40,264 nucleotides of DNA from an uncultured Gammaproteobacteria bacterium (GTDB taxonomy: Bacteria > Pseudomonadota > Gammaproteobacteria > Magnimaribacterales > TMED112). Every line of letters starts with the position of its first letter. Positions within the stretch are counted from its first letter, which is position 1. The DNA lies in the NCBI GenBank assembly GCA_913044115.1, contig CAJWNO010000005.1, positions 1 to 40,264 on the forward strand, given 5' to 3'. The position numbers and the translations under genes are program-made. Shown here in pieces: positions 16,097 to 25,409 of the stretch. The notes below the pieces were generated by a model. It was not told where the DNA came from, did not search any database, and saw nothing but the letters and a program-made list of their open reading frames with translations.

Positions 16097-16894
16097 CTAG
16101 TGATAGTATTCTAATGCTTTCACTTGAAAAACTCTAAAATTTTTTTCATTTTTATGCATAATTAATTTAATTTCATCATTGGTGGGGTTTTCTATGAACA
16201 TTGTGGATCCAGTTCCACTTAATTTAAGTTTCTGTGCAAGTTCTAAAGGGTAGTTTCTTTTAAAACTACTTAAAAAATTACTGAATTCTTCATTTTCATG
16301 CAGCACAACGTCAAAGAAACAATTTTTATCTACATTAATTTCTGGAGATACATAAAGCTTATTTGATTTAAAGATTTTTTCAGTCGAAATAAATATATCA
16401 GGGACAATAAGCACATAGTTTGATTTATAGGAAAAGTTTTTTGTGAATTTTTGACCACATCCTTCAGCAAAAGAGCTTTTTCCATGCAAAAATATGGGAA
16501 CATCTGCACCTAATTCAAAACAAATATCTTCATAGTCTAAAAGCCTTGTTTCTATTGAATGAAAATCACACAAGAATTTTAAAGTAGTTGCACAGTTTGA
16601 GCTTCCGCCCCCTAAACCACCGCCAATAGGAATAGTCTTATTGAGCAAAACCTTAAAATTTTGGTCAAGATCAAATTTCTTATTGAACCAATTAATAGCA
16701 GCAAGGATAGAATTATCATCAGGGTTCAGTTTAACGTTGGAGTCAATCAAAAATTTATCAGTCTCTTGGAATTCAATTTCATCAAAAAGGTCTATTAATT
16801 GAAAATGTGTCTTTAACTCATGGTAACCATTATCTAAAACAGAAGTTACATTCAAAAAGCTATTTAATTTTGCACAAGATTTATATTTATACAT
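16097..16894 (-). CDS. ispE: 4-diphosphocytidyl-2-C-methyl-D-erythritol kinase
   Basis: IspE is the GHMP-family kinase of the MEP isoprenoid pathway. Its 265 residues contain the N-terminal KSCAKLNSFLNV substrate motif with conserved Lys, the glycine-rich ATP motif IPIGGGLGGGSSNCATTL near residue 90, and the C-terminal SGTGSTMF motif. E. coli IspE is 283 residues. It overlaps lolB by 8 nt and precedes tRNA-Gln and prs, the standard gammaproteobacterial order. Confidence 0.93.
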   Translation of the reverse strand: MYKYKSCAKLNSFLNVTSVLDNGYHELKTHFQLIDLFDEIEFQETDKFLIDSNVKLNPDDNSILAAINWFNKKFDLDQNFKVLLNKTIPIGGGLGGGSSNCATTLKFLCDFHSIETRLLDYEDICFELGADVPIFLHGKSSFAEGCGQKFTKNFSYKSNYVLIVPDIFISTEKIFKSNKLYVSPEINVDKNCFFDVVLHENEEFSNFLSSFKRNYPLELAQKLKLSGTGSTMFIENPTNDEIKLIMHKNEKNFRVFQVKALEYYH

Positions 16895-17303
16895 TTCTCA
16901 AGATCACTTTAATTTTTTCAGAACCTATTCCAATAAATTCAAATTGACACCCATTTTTGTTTAAACAGTCACCCTTAATGCTATATAAAATTTCACGAGG
17001 TTTTGGAAGAATTGAACTAAAATCTATTTTAGTTTCATTCAAAATTTTCCAATCATTACCTTGGCCCTGTAAACTGGCAATTGAGGACCCATTAATAGGT
17101 TCATAGAGTGTAATTATTAAGTTATCAGATTTAACCTTTATTTCTGTGGAGAGTATTGCTGAGAAGTCTTCTGAAACATAAGAAAACTTGCCTTCAAGAT
17201 TGTATGTTTGGTTAGATGTATTTAAACTTGCACAGCTGGATAATATGCATATAAAAAAAATAGAATAAAGTATGTTTTTAGGAAAATAATTATGGAATTT
17301 CAT
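16887..17303 (-). CDS. lolB: Short LolB-like outer-membrane lipoprotein
   Basis: LolB accepts lipoproteins from LolA and inserts them into the outer membrane. From the ATG at 17303 the 138-residue protein has a lipoprotein signal, ILYSIFFICILSSC, with acylated Cys24 and a non-Asp +2 residue, which is compatible with outer-membrane sorting. The mature part keeps a YNLEGKFSYVSEDFSA start resembling LolB. It is much shorter than E. coli LolB (207), so the call leans on position between hemA and ispE. It overlaps the divergent hemA start by 12 nt (30 nt if an ATG at 17321 is used). Confidence 0.72.
   Translation of the reverse strand: MKFHNYFPKNILYSIFFICILSSCASLNTSNQTYNLEGKFSYVSEDFSAILSTEIKVKSDNLIITLYEPINGSSIASLQGQGNDWKILNETKIDFSSILPKPREILYSIKGDCLNKNGCQFEFIGIGSEKIKVILRNV
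17228..17255 (+). promoter_or_regulatory. Candidate hemA promoter inside lolB
   Basis: TTGCAC (17228-17233) and TATAAA (17250-17255) with 16-nt spacing would start transcription near 17262, about 30 nt before hemA. Because hemA and lolB overlap head to head, any hemA promoter must be in lolB coding sequence, and this is the best match I see. Confidence 0.35.
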
Positions 17304-18458
17304 TGTTGGGGCATAAGTCATAAATCTACCTCTTTAGAGGTTAGAGAAAAATTCGCTTTTAATAAAGAGAAGATTGATGAAATCATTGCTAATCTAAAAG
17401 GAATCACTCCGTTTGATAATGGTGTTTTTCTATCAACATGCAATAGAACTGAGTTCTATTCTTTTTGCAAAAGAACAGAAATTAAAAACTTTGACTCCTT
17501 TTTAGAGAGGCTTACAGGAAAAGACATAAATTTAAGAAAAAACGACCAATATCTCTTTTCCAATAATGATGCATTTAAACATCTGCTACGAGTGATGACT
17601 GGTGTAGATTCTATGATAGTTGGCGAGCCAGATATTTTTGGCCAAGTAAAGAAATCGTTTCAAAACTCAAAATCTTTTAACTATCTAGGCTCTGATTTAG
17701 AAGTTATATTCTCAAGAGCAATAAAATTAACAAAAGAGATAAGATCAGAAACTCAATTATCTAAGAACCCTCTTTCAATTGCTTCTCTCGTTGAAAACAA
17801 AATCCTTGAAGTTGAAAAAAAACCAGTATTAGTAATAGGGGCTGGAGACGTCGGAAAAGCTTTAATTAAAAGGTTGACTGATAAAGATTATGATATAAAT
17901 CTATACAACAGATCTGACATATCAATTGAGAATATCAAATCTAAACCACTTTCTAGTGTTAAAGAAGATATAGGAAATTTTGAAATCATTGTTGTGGCTG
18001 CAGCATCAGAACAATCATTTTTTGATGAAAGTCATCTGCCTGGCAATAATTATTTAATTTTTGATTTAGCTATTCCAAGAAATTTGCCACATGAGATAAA
18101 AGATTCAAAGAATACAAATGTGCTGACACTGGATGAATTGAGTGGCATGGTAGACGAGAACCTTAAAGGCAGAGAAAGTGCAGTAAAAAAGGCCGAAAAT
18201 TTGATATCTCTTAATTCAGATCAGGAATTTATAAAACTTAAAAACAGAAAAAATTTAAATACAGCTCAAAAGAAATTTCATCAAGAGCAAATTGAAATTA
18301 GGGAAAAAGCAATAGATAGTGCGATGAACAAGATTTCTAGCGGTGAGAAGGTTGAAAAAATTATTGAAGAGCTTGCTGATGAGATTGCTTCCAAAAATGC
18401 TTTTCATGTTTCTAAAATTCTGGATGAATCTTTATCTGGAAAAAAAAGAGGAAGTTAA
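17292..18458 (+). CDS. hemA: Glutamyl-tRNA reductase
   Basis: HemA reduces glutamyl-tRNA to glutamate-1-semialdehyde, the first committed step of C5-pathway haem synthesis. The 388 residues include the catalytic Cys50 in [11 protein letters not shown], the conserved [17 protein letters not shown] stretch, the NADPH-binding [11 protein letters not shown] (about 175-185) and the C-terminal dimerisation helices. E. coli HemA is 418 residues. It leads hemA-prfA-prmC, with 4 nt to prfA. Its 5' end is inside the lolB 5' end on the other strand. Confidence 0.96.
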   Translation: MEFHCWGISHKSTSLEVREKFAFNKEKIDEIIANLKGITPFDNGVFLSTCNRTEFYSFCKRTEIKNFDSFLERLTGKDINLRKNDQYLFSNNDAFKHLLRVMTGVDSMIVGEPDIFGQVKKSFQNSKSFNYLGSDLEVIFSRAIKLTKEIRSETQLSKNPLSIASLVENKILEVEKKPVLVIGAGDVGKALIKRLTDKDYDINLYNRSDISIENIKSKPLSSVKEDIGNFEIIVVAAASEQSFFDESHLPGNNYLIFDLAIPRNLPHEIKDSKNTNVLTLDELSGMVDENLKGRESAVKKAENLISLNSDQEFIKLKNRKNLNTAQKKFHQEQIEIREKAIDSAMNKISSGEKVEKIIEELADEIASKNAFHVSKILDESLSGKKRGS

Positions 18459-18462
18459 AGTA

Positions 18463-19542
18463 ATGAAGGATTCGATAAGGAAGTCACTAATAAATCTGCA
18501 AGAAAAAGCAGATGAGCTTAGCAAACAGTTAGCAGATCCCACCATTACTTCTGATATATCAAAATTAACAAGCCTTAACAAAGAGTTTTCAGAAATAAAG
18601 GATGTGGTGGAAAATTGGCTGGAGTACCAGAAAATTGAGACCACAATTCTAGACCTTGAAAAATTACTCAAAGATGAAGAAATGAAGGATATGGCTCAAG
18701 AAGAAAAAACTGATTGTGAGTCTAGATTAGAAAAACTTGAATCAGAAATAATGGTTCAGCTTCTACCAAAGGACAAAGATGATGCAAGAAATTCATTTCT
18801 CGAATTAAGAGCGGGCGCTGGAGGTGACGAAGCTGCAATTTTTGTTGGTGATCTCTATCGAATGTTTAGCAGATATGCTGAAAGAAATAATTGGAAAACT
18901 GAAAAAATTAAAGAGGTTGTCTCTGGACCTGGAGGTTTCAAAGAAGTAGTTATAAAAATTATTGGGAATGACTCTTACGGAAAACTAAAATTTGAATCAG
19001 GAGTTCATCGTGTACAAAGAGTGCCTTTAACTGAATCCCAAGGCAGAATTCATACATCAACAGCAACTGTAGCAATTATGCCAGAGATGGATGATATTGA
19101 GGAGAAAGATTTAGATATGTCTGAGATAAGAGTGGACACTTACAGAGCGTCTGGTGCTGGCGGTCAGCATGTCAACAAAACAGACTCAGCAGTTCGCCTT
19201 ACACATGAACCTTCTGGTATTGTTGTTGAGTGTCAAGATGACAGAAGCCAACATAAAAATAAAGCCAAAGCTTTAGCACTATTGTCGGCAAAGATTTATG
19301 ATGTTGAAAAACAAAAAGCCGAACAAGAAAAAGCAAGTGAAAGAAAATCTTTAGTTGGAACAGGAGATAGAAGTGAGAAAATTAGAACTTATAATTTTCC
19401 TCAAGGCAGAATCACAGACCATCGACTTAAATTAACACTCTATAATATTGAAAATTTTCTTGATGGCGATATCGATGAAATGATAGATTCACTCAAAGCC
19501 CAAAGTAATGCAGAGAAGCTACTTGAAATACAAGAAAGTTAA
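18463..19542 (+). CDS. prfA: Peptide chain release factor 1
   Basis: RF1 terminates translation at UAA and UAG. From the ATG at 18463, preceded by GAGGAAG (18448-18454), the protein has 359 residues (E. coli 360). The peptidyl-hydrolysis motif GGQ falls at 233-235, the same numbers as E. coli. The stop-codon recognition tripeptide region reads [12 protein letters not shown], with PLT where E. coli has PAT; the middle residue varies among RF1 proteins. Longer upstream readings overlap hemA and are not needed. The downstream gene encodes the methyltransferase for this GGQ. Confidence 0.97.
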   Translation: MKDSIRKSLINLQEKADELSKQLADPTITSDISKLTSLNKEFSEIKDVVENWLEYQKIETTILDLEKLLKDEEMKDMAQEEKTDCESRLEKLESEIMVQLLPKDKDDARNSFLELRAGAGGDEAAIFVGDLYRMFSRYAERNNWKTEKIKEVVSGPGGFKEVVIKIIGNDSYGKLKFESGVHRVQRVPLTESQGRIHTSTATVAIMPEMDDIEEKDLDMSEIRVDTYRASGAGGQHVNKTDSAVRLTHEPSGIVVECQDDRSQHKNKAKALALLSAKIYDVEKQKAEQEKASERKSLVGTGDRSEKIRTYNFPQGRITDHRLKLTLYNIENFLDGDIDEMIDSLKAQSNAEKLLEIQES

Positions 19543-20299
19543 AAATCAAATAAAAAGCATCAAAGAGACTTGGAGAAACACTTATAAGAATACCTATGAA
19601 GAAGGCCTTCATTTCTTAATTGAAGGACTGCAAGTTCAAGAGATAGATTTAGATAACATTTTATTGCAGATTAAGAATAAGGTACCGATACAATACATAC
19701 TACAAAAATGGTTTTTTTATGATGGTGAGTATTTTCTGAATAAACACGTTTTAATACCAAGGCCTGAAACTGAAGTTCTTGTTGATTTCATTATTAAAAA
19801 ATTTTCAGAAACAAACAAAATTCTTGATTTAGGTACAGGTTCTGGCTGTATTGCTATCGAGCTCTCTAAGAAATTAATTAAAACTAAACTAACAGGAACA
19901 GATATATCTAACAAAGCTTTAGAAGTTGCGAATAAAAATAACTCACAATCAAATAACCCAGTAAACTTTTTTTTATCTGATTGGTTTTCAAACATAAATG
20001 AAGTTTTTGATCTTATAATCGCAAATCCGCCTTATTTAGCTGAATATGAAAATTTAGATAAAAGCCTACTTCATGAGCCCAAAACTGCTTTGGTGTCAAA
20101 AAACGATGGTTTTTTTGATCTTGAGTACATTATTTCTGAGGCTCCAAGATACTTGTCCCCAAATGGAGCTTTGATTTTGGAGCATGGCATTGGGCAAGAA
20201 AAAAGACTCAAGGAAAAAATGCTCATTAATTCATATAAAAAGATAGAATTAATAAAAGACCTTAAGGGAATCAATAGATTTATTTTGGGTTTTAAGTGA
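19508..20299 (+). CDS. prmC: Release factor glutamine methyltransferase
   Basis: PrmC N5-methylates the glutamine of the release-factor GGQ motif using SAM. The 263-residue protein has a short N-terminal helical domain, the linker motif PIQYIL...LIPRPETE, the SAM site [14 protein letters not shown] and the catalytic NPPY at 173-176. The ATG at 19508 overlaps prfA by 35 nt; this long overlap is needed to give a full N-terminal domain (E. coli 277 residues). The stop overlaps the next start as GTGA. Confidence 0.94.
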   Translation: MQRSYLKYKKVKNQIKSIKETWRNTYKNTYEEGLHFLIEGLQVQEIDLDNILLQIKNKVPIQYILQKWFFYDGEYFLNKHVLIPRPETEVLVDFIIKKFSETNKILDLGTGSGCIAIELSKKLIKTKLTGTDISNKALEVANKNNSQSNNPVNFFLSDWFSNINEVFDLIIANPPYLAEYENLDKSLLHEPKTALVSKNDGFFDLEYIISEAPRYLSPNGALILEHGIGQEKRLKEKMLINSYKKIELIKDLKGINRFILGFK

Positions 20300-21294
20300 T
20301 TTTGAAAAATATGTTAAACAGATTAGGAATAGTTGAAGGATACTATGGAAATCTACCAACTTTTGAACAAAGAAAGCTCATTGTAAAAACTTTGAGCACT
20401 AATAATTTAAATTTTTATTTGTATGCCCCTAAAGAGGATCCTTTTTTGAGATCGCATATTGATATTGATCATTCAGATACTTGGTTTGATGAATTCGAAA
20501 ATTTTCTTGGCTACGCAAAAGATTTAAATATTGAAATAGGTATTGGTCTTGCCCCAACTAAATCTAGCAATATCACAGCTCTCAAGAAAAAAATAAATAA
20601 TTTTACAGAAAGGGGAGTAAATTTCTTTTCTATTTTATTTGATGATATTGAAGAAAAATTTTCCTTTAATGATCAGTTAAATATCTTCAGAGAAATTAAA
20701 AGTGAATTTCCTAATTTGAATTTTGATTTTTGTCCTACTGTTTACTCAAAAGAATTAATTGAAAAAGATTCAATTCATAAAAATTATTTTGAACAATTTA
20801 TCCAAGGATTCCCTAGATCTGAAGATTTTTTTTGGACAGGAGAAAAAGTTATAAGCACTAATATGGATGCATCATGCCAAAAAGAATTACATCAATTTGA
20901 AAATGAGAATATAGCTATTTGGGATAACTATTTCACCATTGATTCGCAGCCAAAGAAATTGAACATTAGTTATTTTGATTATCTAGACAAAACTTTTCTT
21001 ACTACAAAGAAATGTTATGTAGTAAATCTTACAGGAATGCCAAGACACGATAATTTAATCATTGATTTATTGGGTTCATTTGTAGCTGGAAAAAAAGATA
21101 CATTTGAAAGCATTTTGCTCAAACATGGGGTCGATGAAAGGTTTTTAGAATTTATTGGGCTCTTTGATCCAAAAAATAAAATGAATCTTAAAAAAGAGGA
21201 AAAAGATAAAATTCATAAAATTATGTTTACATGGTTTCACCCATTAAAAAATGAATGGTATCCTTATCTTCATAATCTAAAAAATTGGGAGTAA
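20296..21294 (+). CDS. GH84-like beta-N-acetylglucosaminidase (O-GlcNAcase family)
   Basis: The 332 residues carry the GH84 catalytic-domain signature: GIVEGYYGNLPTFEQR at 11-26, a YLYAPKEDPFLR strand, the paired catalytic aspartates D116-D117 in ILFDDI, FWTGEKVIS (179-187) and WDNYFTID (209-216). In characterised GH84 enzymes these residues line the GlcNAc pocket and drive substrate-assisted hydrolysis. There is no signal peptide or binding module, so it looks cytoplasmic and minimal. The start is probably the GTG at 20296 (GTGA overlap with prmC); an ATG at 20311 is possible. The substrate is unknown. Confidence 0.82.
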   Translation: MILKNMLNRLGIVEGYYGNLPTFEQRKLIVKTLSTNNLNFYLYAPKEDPFLRSHIDIDHSDTWFDEFENFLGYAKDLNIEIGIGLAPTKSSNITALKKKINNFTERGVNFFSILFDDIEEKFSFNDQLNIFREIKSEFPNLNFDFCPTVYSKELIEKDSIHKNYFEQFIQGFPRSEDFFWTGEKVISTNMDASCQKELHQFENENIAIWDNYFTIDSQPKKLNISYFDYLDKTFLTTKKCYVVNLTGMPRHDNLIIDLLGSFVAGKKDTFESILLKHGVDERFLEFIGLFDPKNKMNLKKEEKDKIHKIMFTWFHPLKNEWYPYLHNLKNWE

Positions 21295-21296
21295 AT

Positions 21297-22910
21297 ATGA
21301 GTAACATGCAATCATGGAAACAAAACATCGGAAGCATAATAGATTATGCCGAAAGAATCTTTCCAGACGTAGAAATAGTATCAAGATCTCTTAGTGGCGA
21401 GATAGTCAAATCAAATTATGGGCAAGTAGCAAAAAGAGCTAAGAAACTAGGATCAGCATTAGAGACTTATGGAATTAAACATGGTCAAAACGTTGGTTCA
21501 TTGGCACTTAATACATACAGAAATATGGAGATGTACTATGGTATTTCAGGAATGGGAGCTGTAATGCATACAATCAATTTCAGGCTACACCCTGAACAGA
21601 TTGCTTACATTATAAACCATGCTGAAAATAGATTAATTTTCTTAGAAACTGTATTTGCACCACTACTAGAGGCACTTCAAGATAATTGCCCAACTGTTGA
21701 GCAATATATTCTTTTATGTTCAAAAGAAGAAATGCCTGAAACAAAATTAAAGAACGTAATTTCTTATGAAGAATTTATTGAAAATGGAGACGAGTCATAT
21801 GCGTGGCCTGAATTAGAGGAAGATGCACCATGTGGTTTATGTTATACATCTGGAACAACCGGTAATCCTAAAGGGGTTCTATATTCTCATAAATCTACAT
21901 TGCTTCATACTTGGGCAGGCTCTTCTGCTAATGGCCTTGGACTTGATAAAGATGATTCTATATTAATGGTGGTTCCAATGTTCCATGTTATGGGATGGGG
22001 GTTACCTTACATTGGAGCAATGAATGGAATTAAATTAGTTTTACCAGGAATGGGCATGGATGGCGCAGCATTAGTAGAGTTAATTCAAAAAGAGAAAGTT
22101 ACTTTAGCGTTTGGTGTTCCAACAATTTGGCTTGGTTTACTCAATTACTGCAAAGAAAATAATATTAAACTTGATACAGTTAAGCAGACACTCATTGGTG
22201 GTTCAGCTGTGCCTTATTCAATGATTAAACAATTTGATGAAGAGCATAATATTAATGTTGTGCAAGGTTGGGGTATGACAGAAACAAGCCCATTAGCAAC
22301 AGCAAATATAAAGACCAAAGCAATGGAAAAAATGTCAAAAGACGAGATGTATAAACTGCAGACTAAACAAGGCAAACCTATCTATGGTGTTGAGTTAAAA
22401 ATTATTGATGATGACGGAAAAACGCTTCCAGAAGATGGTAAAGCTTACGGCAAATTAATGATAAGAGGCCCTTGGATTAATAAAAGATATTACAAACATG
22501 ATTCAGATGCAGTTGATGCAGATGGCTGGTTCGATACAGGTGATATTTCCTCAATAGACCCTGATGGCTATATGACTATAGTTGATAGGGCAAAAGATGT
22601 TATTAAATCCGGTGGCGAGTGGATAAGTTCAGTAGACTTAGAAAATGCAGCTCAGGGGCATCCTGATGTGATGCAAGCATGTGTTATTGGCGTTGCTCAT
22701 CCAAAGTGGGATGAAAGACCGGTATTATTGGTAGTTCCAGCTAACGACAAGAAAGACAAAGATTCAATTTATACTTTTCTAGAAGATAAGATTGCAAAAT
22801 GGTGGAAGCCAGATGATATTGTTTTTGTAGAAGAGCTACCAATCGGAGCAACAGGTAAAGTCCTGAAGATTGAACTGAGAGAACAGTTCAAAGACCATTT
22901 AATGAAATAG
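21297..22910 (+). CDS. Acyl-CoA synthetase (AlkK/DmdB-like AMP-forming ligase)
   Basis: A 537-residue adenylate-forming enzyme that activates a carboxylic acid to its CoA thioester through an acyl-AMP. Core motifs are [11 protein letters not shown] (183-193), [10 protein letters not shown] starting at 323, WFDTGDI, the hinge [15 protein letters not shown] and the catalytic lysine region GATGKVLK near the C-terminus. It most resembles medium/long-chain fatty-acyl ligases of the AlkK type, which also include the methylmercaptopropionate ligase DmdB; substrate cannot be read from sequence alone. The start at 21297 is fixed by GGGAG (21287-21291), 2 nt after the GH84 stop. Confidence 0.9.
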   Translation: MSNMQSWKQNIGSIIDYAERIFPDVEIVSRSLSGEIVKSNYGQVAKRAKKLGSALETYGIKHGQNVGSLALNTYRNMEMYYGISGMGAVMHTINFRLHPEQIAYIINHAENRLIFLETVFAPLLEALQDNCPTVEQYILLCSKEEMPETKLKNVISYEEFIENGDESYAWPELEEDAPCGLCYTSGTTGNPKGVLYSHKSTLLHTWAGSSANGLGLDKDDSILMVVPMFHVMGWGLPYIGAMNGIKLVLPGMGMDGAALVELIQKEKVTLAFGVPTIWLGLLNYCKENNIKLDTVKQTLIGGSAVPYSMIKQFDEEHNINVVQGWGMTETSPLATANIKTKAMEKMSKDEMYKLQTKQGKPIYGVELKIIDDDGKTLPEDGKAYGKLMIRGPWINKRYYKHDSDAVDADGWFDTGDISSIDPDGYMTIVDRAKDVIKSGGEWISSVDLENAAQGHPDVMQACVIGVAHPKWDERPVLLVVPANDKKDKDSIYTFLEDKIAKWWKPDDIVFVEELPIGATGKVLKIELREQFKDHLMK

Positions 22911-22920
22911 GAGAAAAATT

Positions 22921-23370
22921 ATGGAAGCAATTAAACCAGAAGACCTTCACAAGGAAATTGGAAATGCACGAAGCACATCGTGGTTTGTAGTTAATCAGGA
23001 GATGATAAATACATTTGCAGATGTAACTGACGATCCTCAGTTTATTCATGTTGATCCAGAAAAGGCTGCACCTATATTTGGCAGTACAATTGCACATGGA
23101 GCATTGATGTTATCTTTATCAGTTGGTAAGGGCTATGAGACTTCTATTCCAGTTGAGGGAACAAAAATGGCTATGAACTATGGTTATGACAAGATCAGAT
23201 TCATCAGTCCAGTTGCAGTTGATTCAAACTGCAGATACACAAGCACATTATTAGAAGTTACTGAAAAAGGTGGCGGTAGATGGCTAATGAAATTTGGAAT
23301 TGAACTAGAAATTGAAGGCCAAGAAAAACCAGGTTTTGTAGCAGAAAACCTTGCAATGATATTTGTATAA
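22921..23370 (+). CDS. MaoC-like hot-dog dehydratase
   Basis: A 149-residue single hot-dog protein of the (R)-specific enoyl-CoA hydratase/NodN group. The hydratase motif is present as ADVTDDPQFIHVDPEKA followed by FGSTIAHGALMLSL, supplying the Asp/His dyad. An AGGAG lies 8 nt before the ATG. Directly downstream of an acyl-CoA synthetase, it likely hydrates the corresponding enoyl-CoA, though no dehydrogenase or thiolase is adjacent. It overlaps the next reading frame by 8 nt. Confidence 0.87.
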   Translation: MEAIKPEDLHKEIGNARSTSWFVVNQEMINTFADVTDDPQFIHVDPEKAAPIFGSTIAHGALMLSLSVGKGYETSIPVEGTKMAMNYGYDKIRFISPVAVDSNCRYTSTLLEVTEKGGGRWLMKFGIELEIEGQEKPGFVAENLAMIFV

Positions 23371-24529
23371 GATTCTTGTAAAAATACTAGCTTCGGCAGC
23401 TCTGTTAATAGTTTTAGGGCTGCTCTTGCTAGACCCAATCTTAAAATCCTTTGTTCCAGTTTATGAAAATAAGGATGAGTGCAAATCTAATGGCGAGCTT
23501 GAATTAATTTGTAATTTACAAAACCCTGAAGACTTTGCAGTTATTCCTGGTGAAGATGCCCTAATAGTCTCTCAGTTTGCAGGTCTTGCCGAACTAAATG
23601 AAGGATCTATAAAGACCGGAGAAATATCAAGATTAGATCTTAAATCTAAAAATATTGAAAATTACAATGTAAGATTTATTGAAGATAATGGTTTAGGAAT
23701 TGGTGAAGAGGATTGCAAGCCATACAAACAATTATTTCCACATGGTATTGATACTCATAAAACCGTTTCTTTAAAAAATTCTAAAAATTTTAGTCCCTTC
23801 TTAGAGGAAGCTCATTTACTTGCAGTTATAAATCACGAAATAGTTGATAGAGTAGAATTTTTTTTATTCTTTAATGAGGAGATAATTTTTTCCGATGATC
23901 CTCAGAAAACTTTATTTTGGGTTGGTTGTGTAGAGGCACCAAGAAAAAACACATATTTTAATGATGTTGTTATAAAAGATGAGTATGGTGGTTTTTTTGC
24001 AACTCATCAATACGACAAGGATTGGAATTTTTCAAAATTAGAACTCTACAACGCATTTAGATTGAATACAGGATATGTGTATGAATGGAACAAAAAAGAT
24101 GGATTTAAGATTGTAGATAATTCTTATGGTGCATGGCCAAATGGAATTGAAATGATTGATGACACTTTATTTGTAAGTTACAGAATGAATGGCGTGGTTT
24201 CAGCAATAAAAAATGACCAAAGAACCAACTTTAAATTTAGAAATTATCTTGAAGGAGGGTCAGATAACATAATTGCTAAAGATGATGAGCTGTGGATAGC
24301 TGTTCAAAATACAGACTTGGGAGGTCTTACTTGTATGGATTCATCTCAAGTGCAGTGTGCTACACCTTACTCGGTTATTGTGACTGATAAATACCTAAAT
24401 TTAATTAAGCAATATGAATTTGGAAATACTTCCTTTGGTGGGTTATCGGTAGTCTACCCTTATGAAGATGAATTAATTCTTGGTTCTTATAAATCAGATA
24501 GGATAGGGATCTTTAAAACTAATGATTAG
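23363..24529 (+). CDS. Membrane-anchored SMP-30/paraoxonase-like beta-propeller protein
   Basis: A 388-residue protein with an uncleaved-looking N-terminal helix (about 4-23) followed by a periplasmic beta-rich region with propeller-like repeats. Segments such as LFPHGIDTH, SYGAWPNGIEM and GGSDNIIAKDDELWIAV resemble calcium-binding loops of SMP-30/gluconolactonase and paraoxonase/arylesterase proteins. The start must be non-ATG: TTG at 23363, overlapping the MaoC gene by 8 nt, keeps the anchor helix intact. Lactonase or esterase activity is an inference from fold only. It is followed by another exported hydrolase with an 8-nt overlap. Confidence 0.62.
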   Translation: MYKILVKILASAALLIVLGLLLLDPILKSFVPVYENKDECKSNGELELICNLQNPEDFAVIPGEDALIVSQFAGLAELNEGSIKTGEISRLDLKSKNIENYNVRFIEDNGLGIGEEDCKPYKQLFPHGIDTHKTVSLKNSKNFSPFLEEAHLLAVINHEIVDRVEFFLFFNEEIIFSDDPQKTLFWVGCVEAPRKNTYFNDVVIKDEYGGFFATHQYDKDWNFSKLELYNAFRLNTGYVYEWNKKDGFKIVDNSYGAWPNGIEMIDDTLFVSYRMNGVVSAIKNDQRTNFKFRNYLEGGSDNIIAKDDELWIAVQNTDLGGLTCMDSSQVQCATPYSVIVTDKYLNLIKQYEFGNTSFGGLSVVYPYEDELILGSYKSDRIGIFKTND

Positions 24530-25409
24530 ATTGTTTTTTTTAGTATTTATAATTTTTGACTTTTATGCAGAAACTAAAGTGTTTGTCCTGGGTTCTGGCA
24601 CTCCTAATCCTGATCCAGTTAGAGGCGGTTCATCTTATTTAATTATGGTTGATAAAACCCCATATCTTATTGATTTTGGAGTAGGAGTAGTTCGTAATTT
24701 TGCTGGCCTAACAAAAGAATGGGGCGGTGAACTTGAAATAGACACAACAAGTATTGAACACGCTTTTCTTACCCATATGCATTCAGATCACACACTTGGT
24801 CTTAGTGATTTAATAATTACCCCATGGATCATGGGTAAAACACAAACCTTGAAACTTCATGGCCCTAAGGAATTAAATCTAATGGCTCAAAACATAATCG
24901 ATGCTTACGCCTTTGATATTGATTACAGAATAAATGGTACTCAACCACAAAACAGCTCAGGTTATAAGTATGATTTCTTTGAAATCCATGATGGTTATAT
25001 ATTTGAGAATGATGATATGAAACTTGAAGCTTTTAAAAATAGTCATGGCGACCTAGAAAAATCATTTGGATTTGTTGTAACTACTGCTGACTTAAAAATT
25101 GTTTTTTCTGGAGATACAGCACCATCAAATAAGCTATTAAATAAATCTAAAGATGCCGATATATTGGTGCATGAAGTTTTCTCTGAGGCAGGTTTTTTAA
25201 AGAAGACGCCTGATTGGCAAATTTATCATGCTGCTCATCATACTAGCCCTAAACAACTTGGCTCAATAGCAAAAAAAATTAAACCCAAGAAGTTAGTTTT
25301 GTCACATATTCTTTATTGGGGTTCTAGTGAAGATGATATTAAGAATGAGGTAGCAAAATACTATGATGGTGAGATTTTAGTTGCTTCAGATCTTATGCAA
25401 ATTTATTAG
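24522..25409 (+). CDS. Exported metallo-beta-lactamase-fold hydrolase (RNase Z/AtsA-like)
   Basis: A 295-residue MBL-fold enzyme. The zinc motif HMHSDH spans 85-90, with further ligands in NSHGD, FSGDTAPS and LVLSHIL, the pattern of the RNase Z/arylsulfatase AtsA branch. An N-terminal hydrophobic stretch (MIRLFFLVFIIFDFYA) predicts a signal peptide cleaved before ETK, so it should act in the periplasm, which argues against tRNase Z. Phosphodiester, sulfate ester or lactone substrates are all possible. Its 3' end overlaps convergent gatB by 4 nt. Confidence 0.82.
   Translation: MIRLFFLVFIIFDFYAETKVFVLGSGTPNPDPVRGGSSYLIMVDKTPYLIDFGVGVVRNFAGLTKEWGGELEIDTTSIEHAFLTHMHSDHTLGLSDLIITPWIMGKTQTLKLHGPKELNLMAQNIIDAYAFDIDYRINGTQPQNSSGYKYDFFEIHDGYIFENDDMKLEAFKNSHGDLEKSFGFVVTTADLKIVFSGDTAPSNKLLNKSKDADILVHEVFSEAGFLKKTPDWQIYHAAHHTSPKQLGSIAKKIKPKKLVLSHILYWGSSEDDIKNEVAKYYDGEILVASDLMQIY

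Noticed and set aside
18343-18462. N-terminal extension of RF1 within hemA
   Set aside because: The ATG at 18463 has an SD and gives 359 residues with GGQ at 233-235, as in E. coli.
19021-19080. PLT instead of PAT in the RF1 recognition motif as a sign of altered stop-codon reading
   Set aside because: The middle residue of PxT varies among RF1 proteins, and TAA, TAG and TGA are all used normally as stops in this window.
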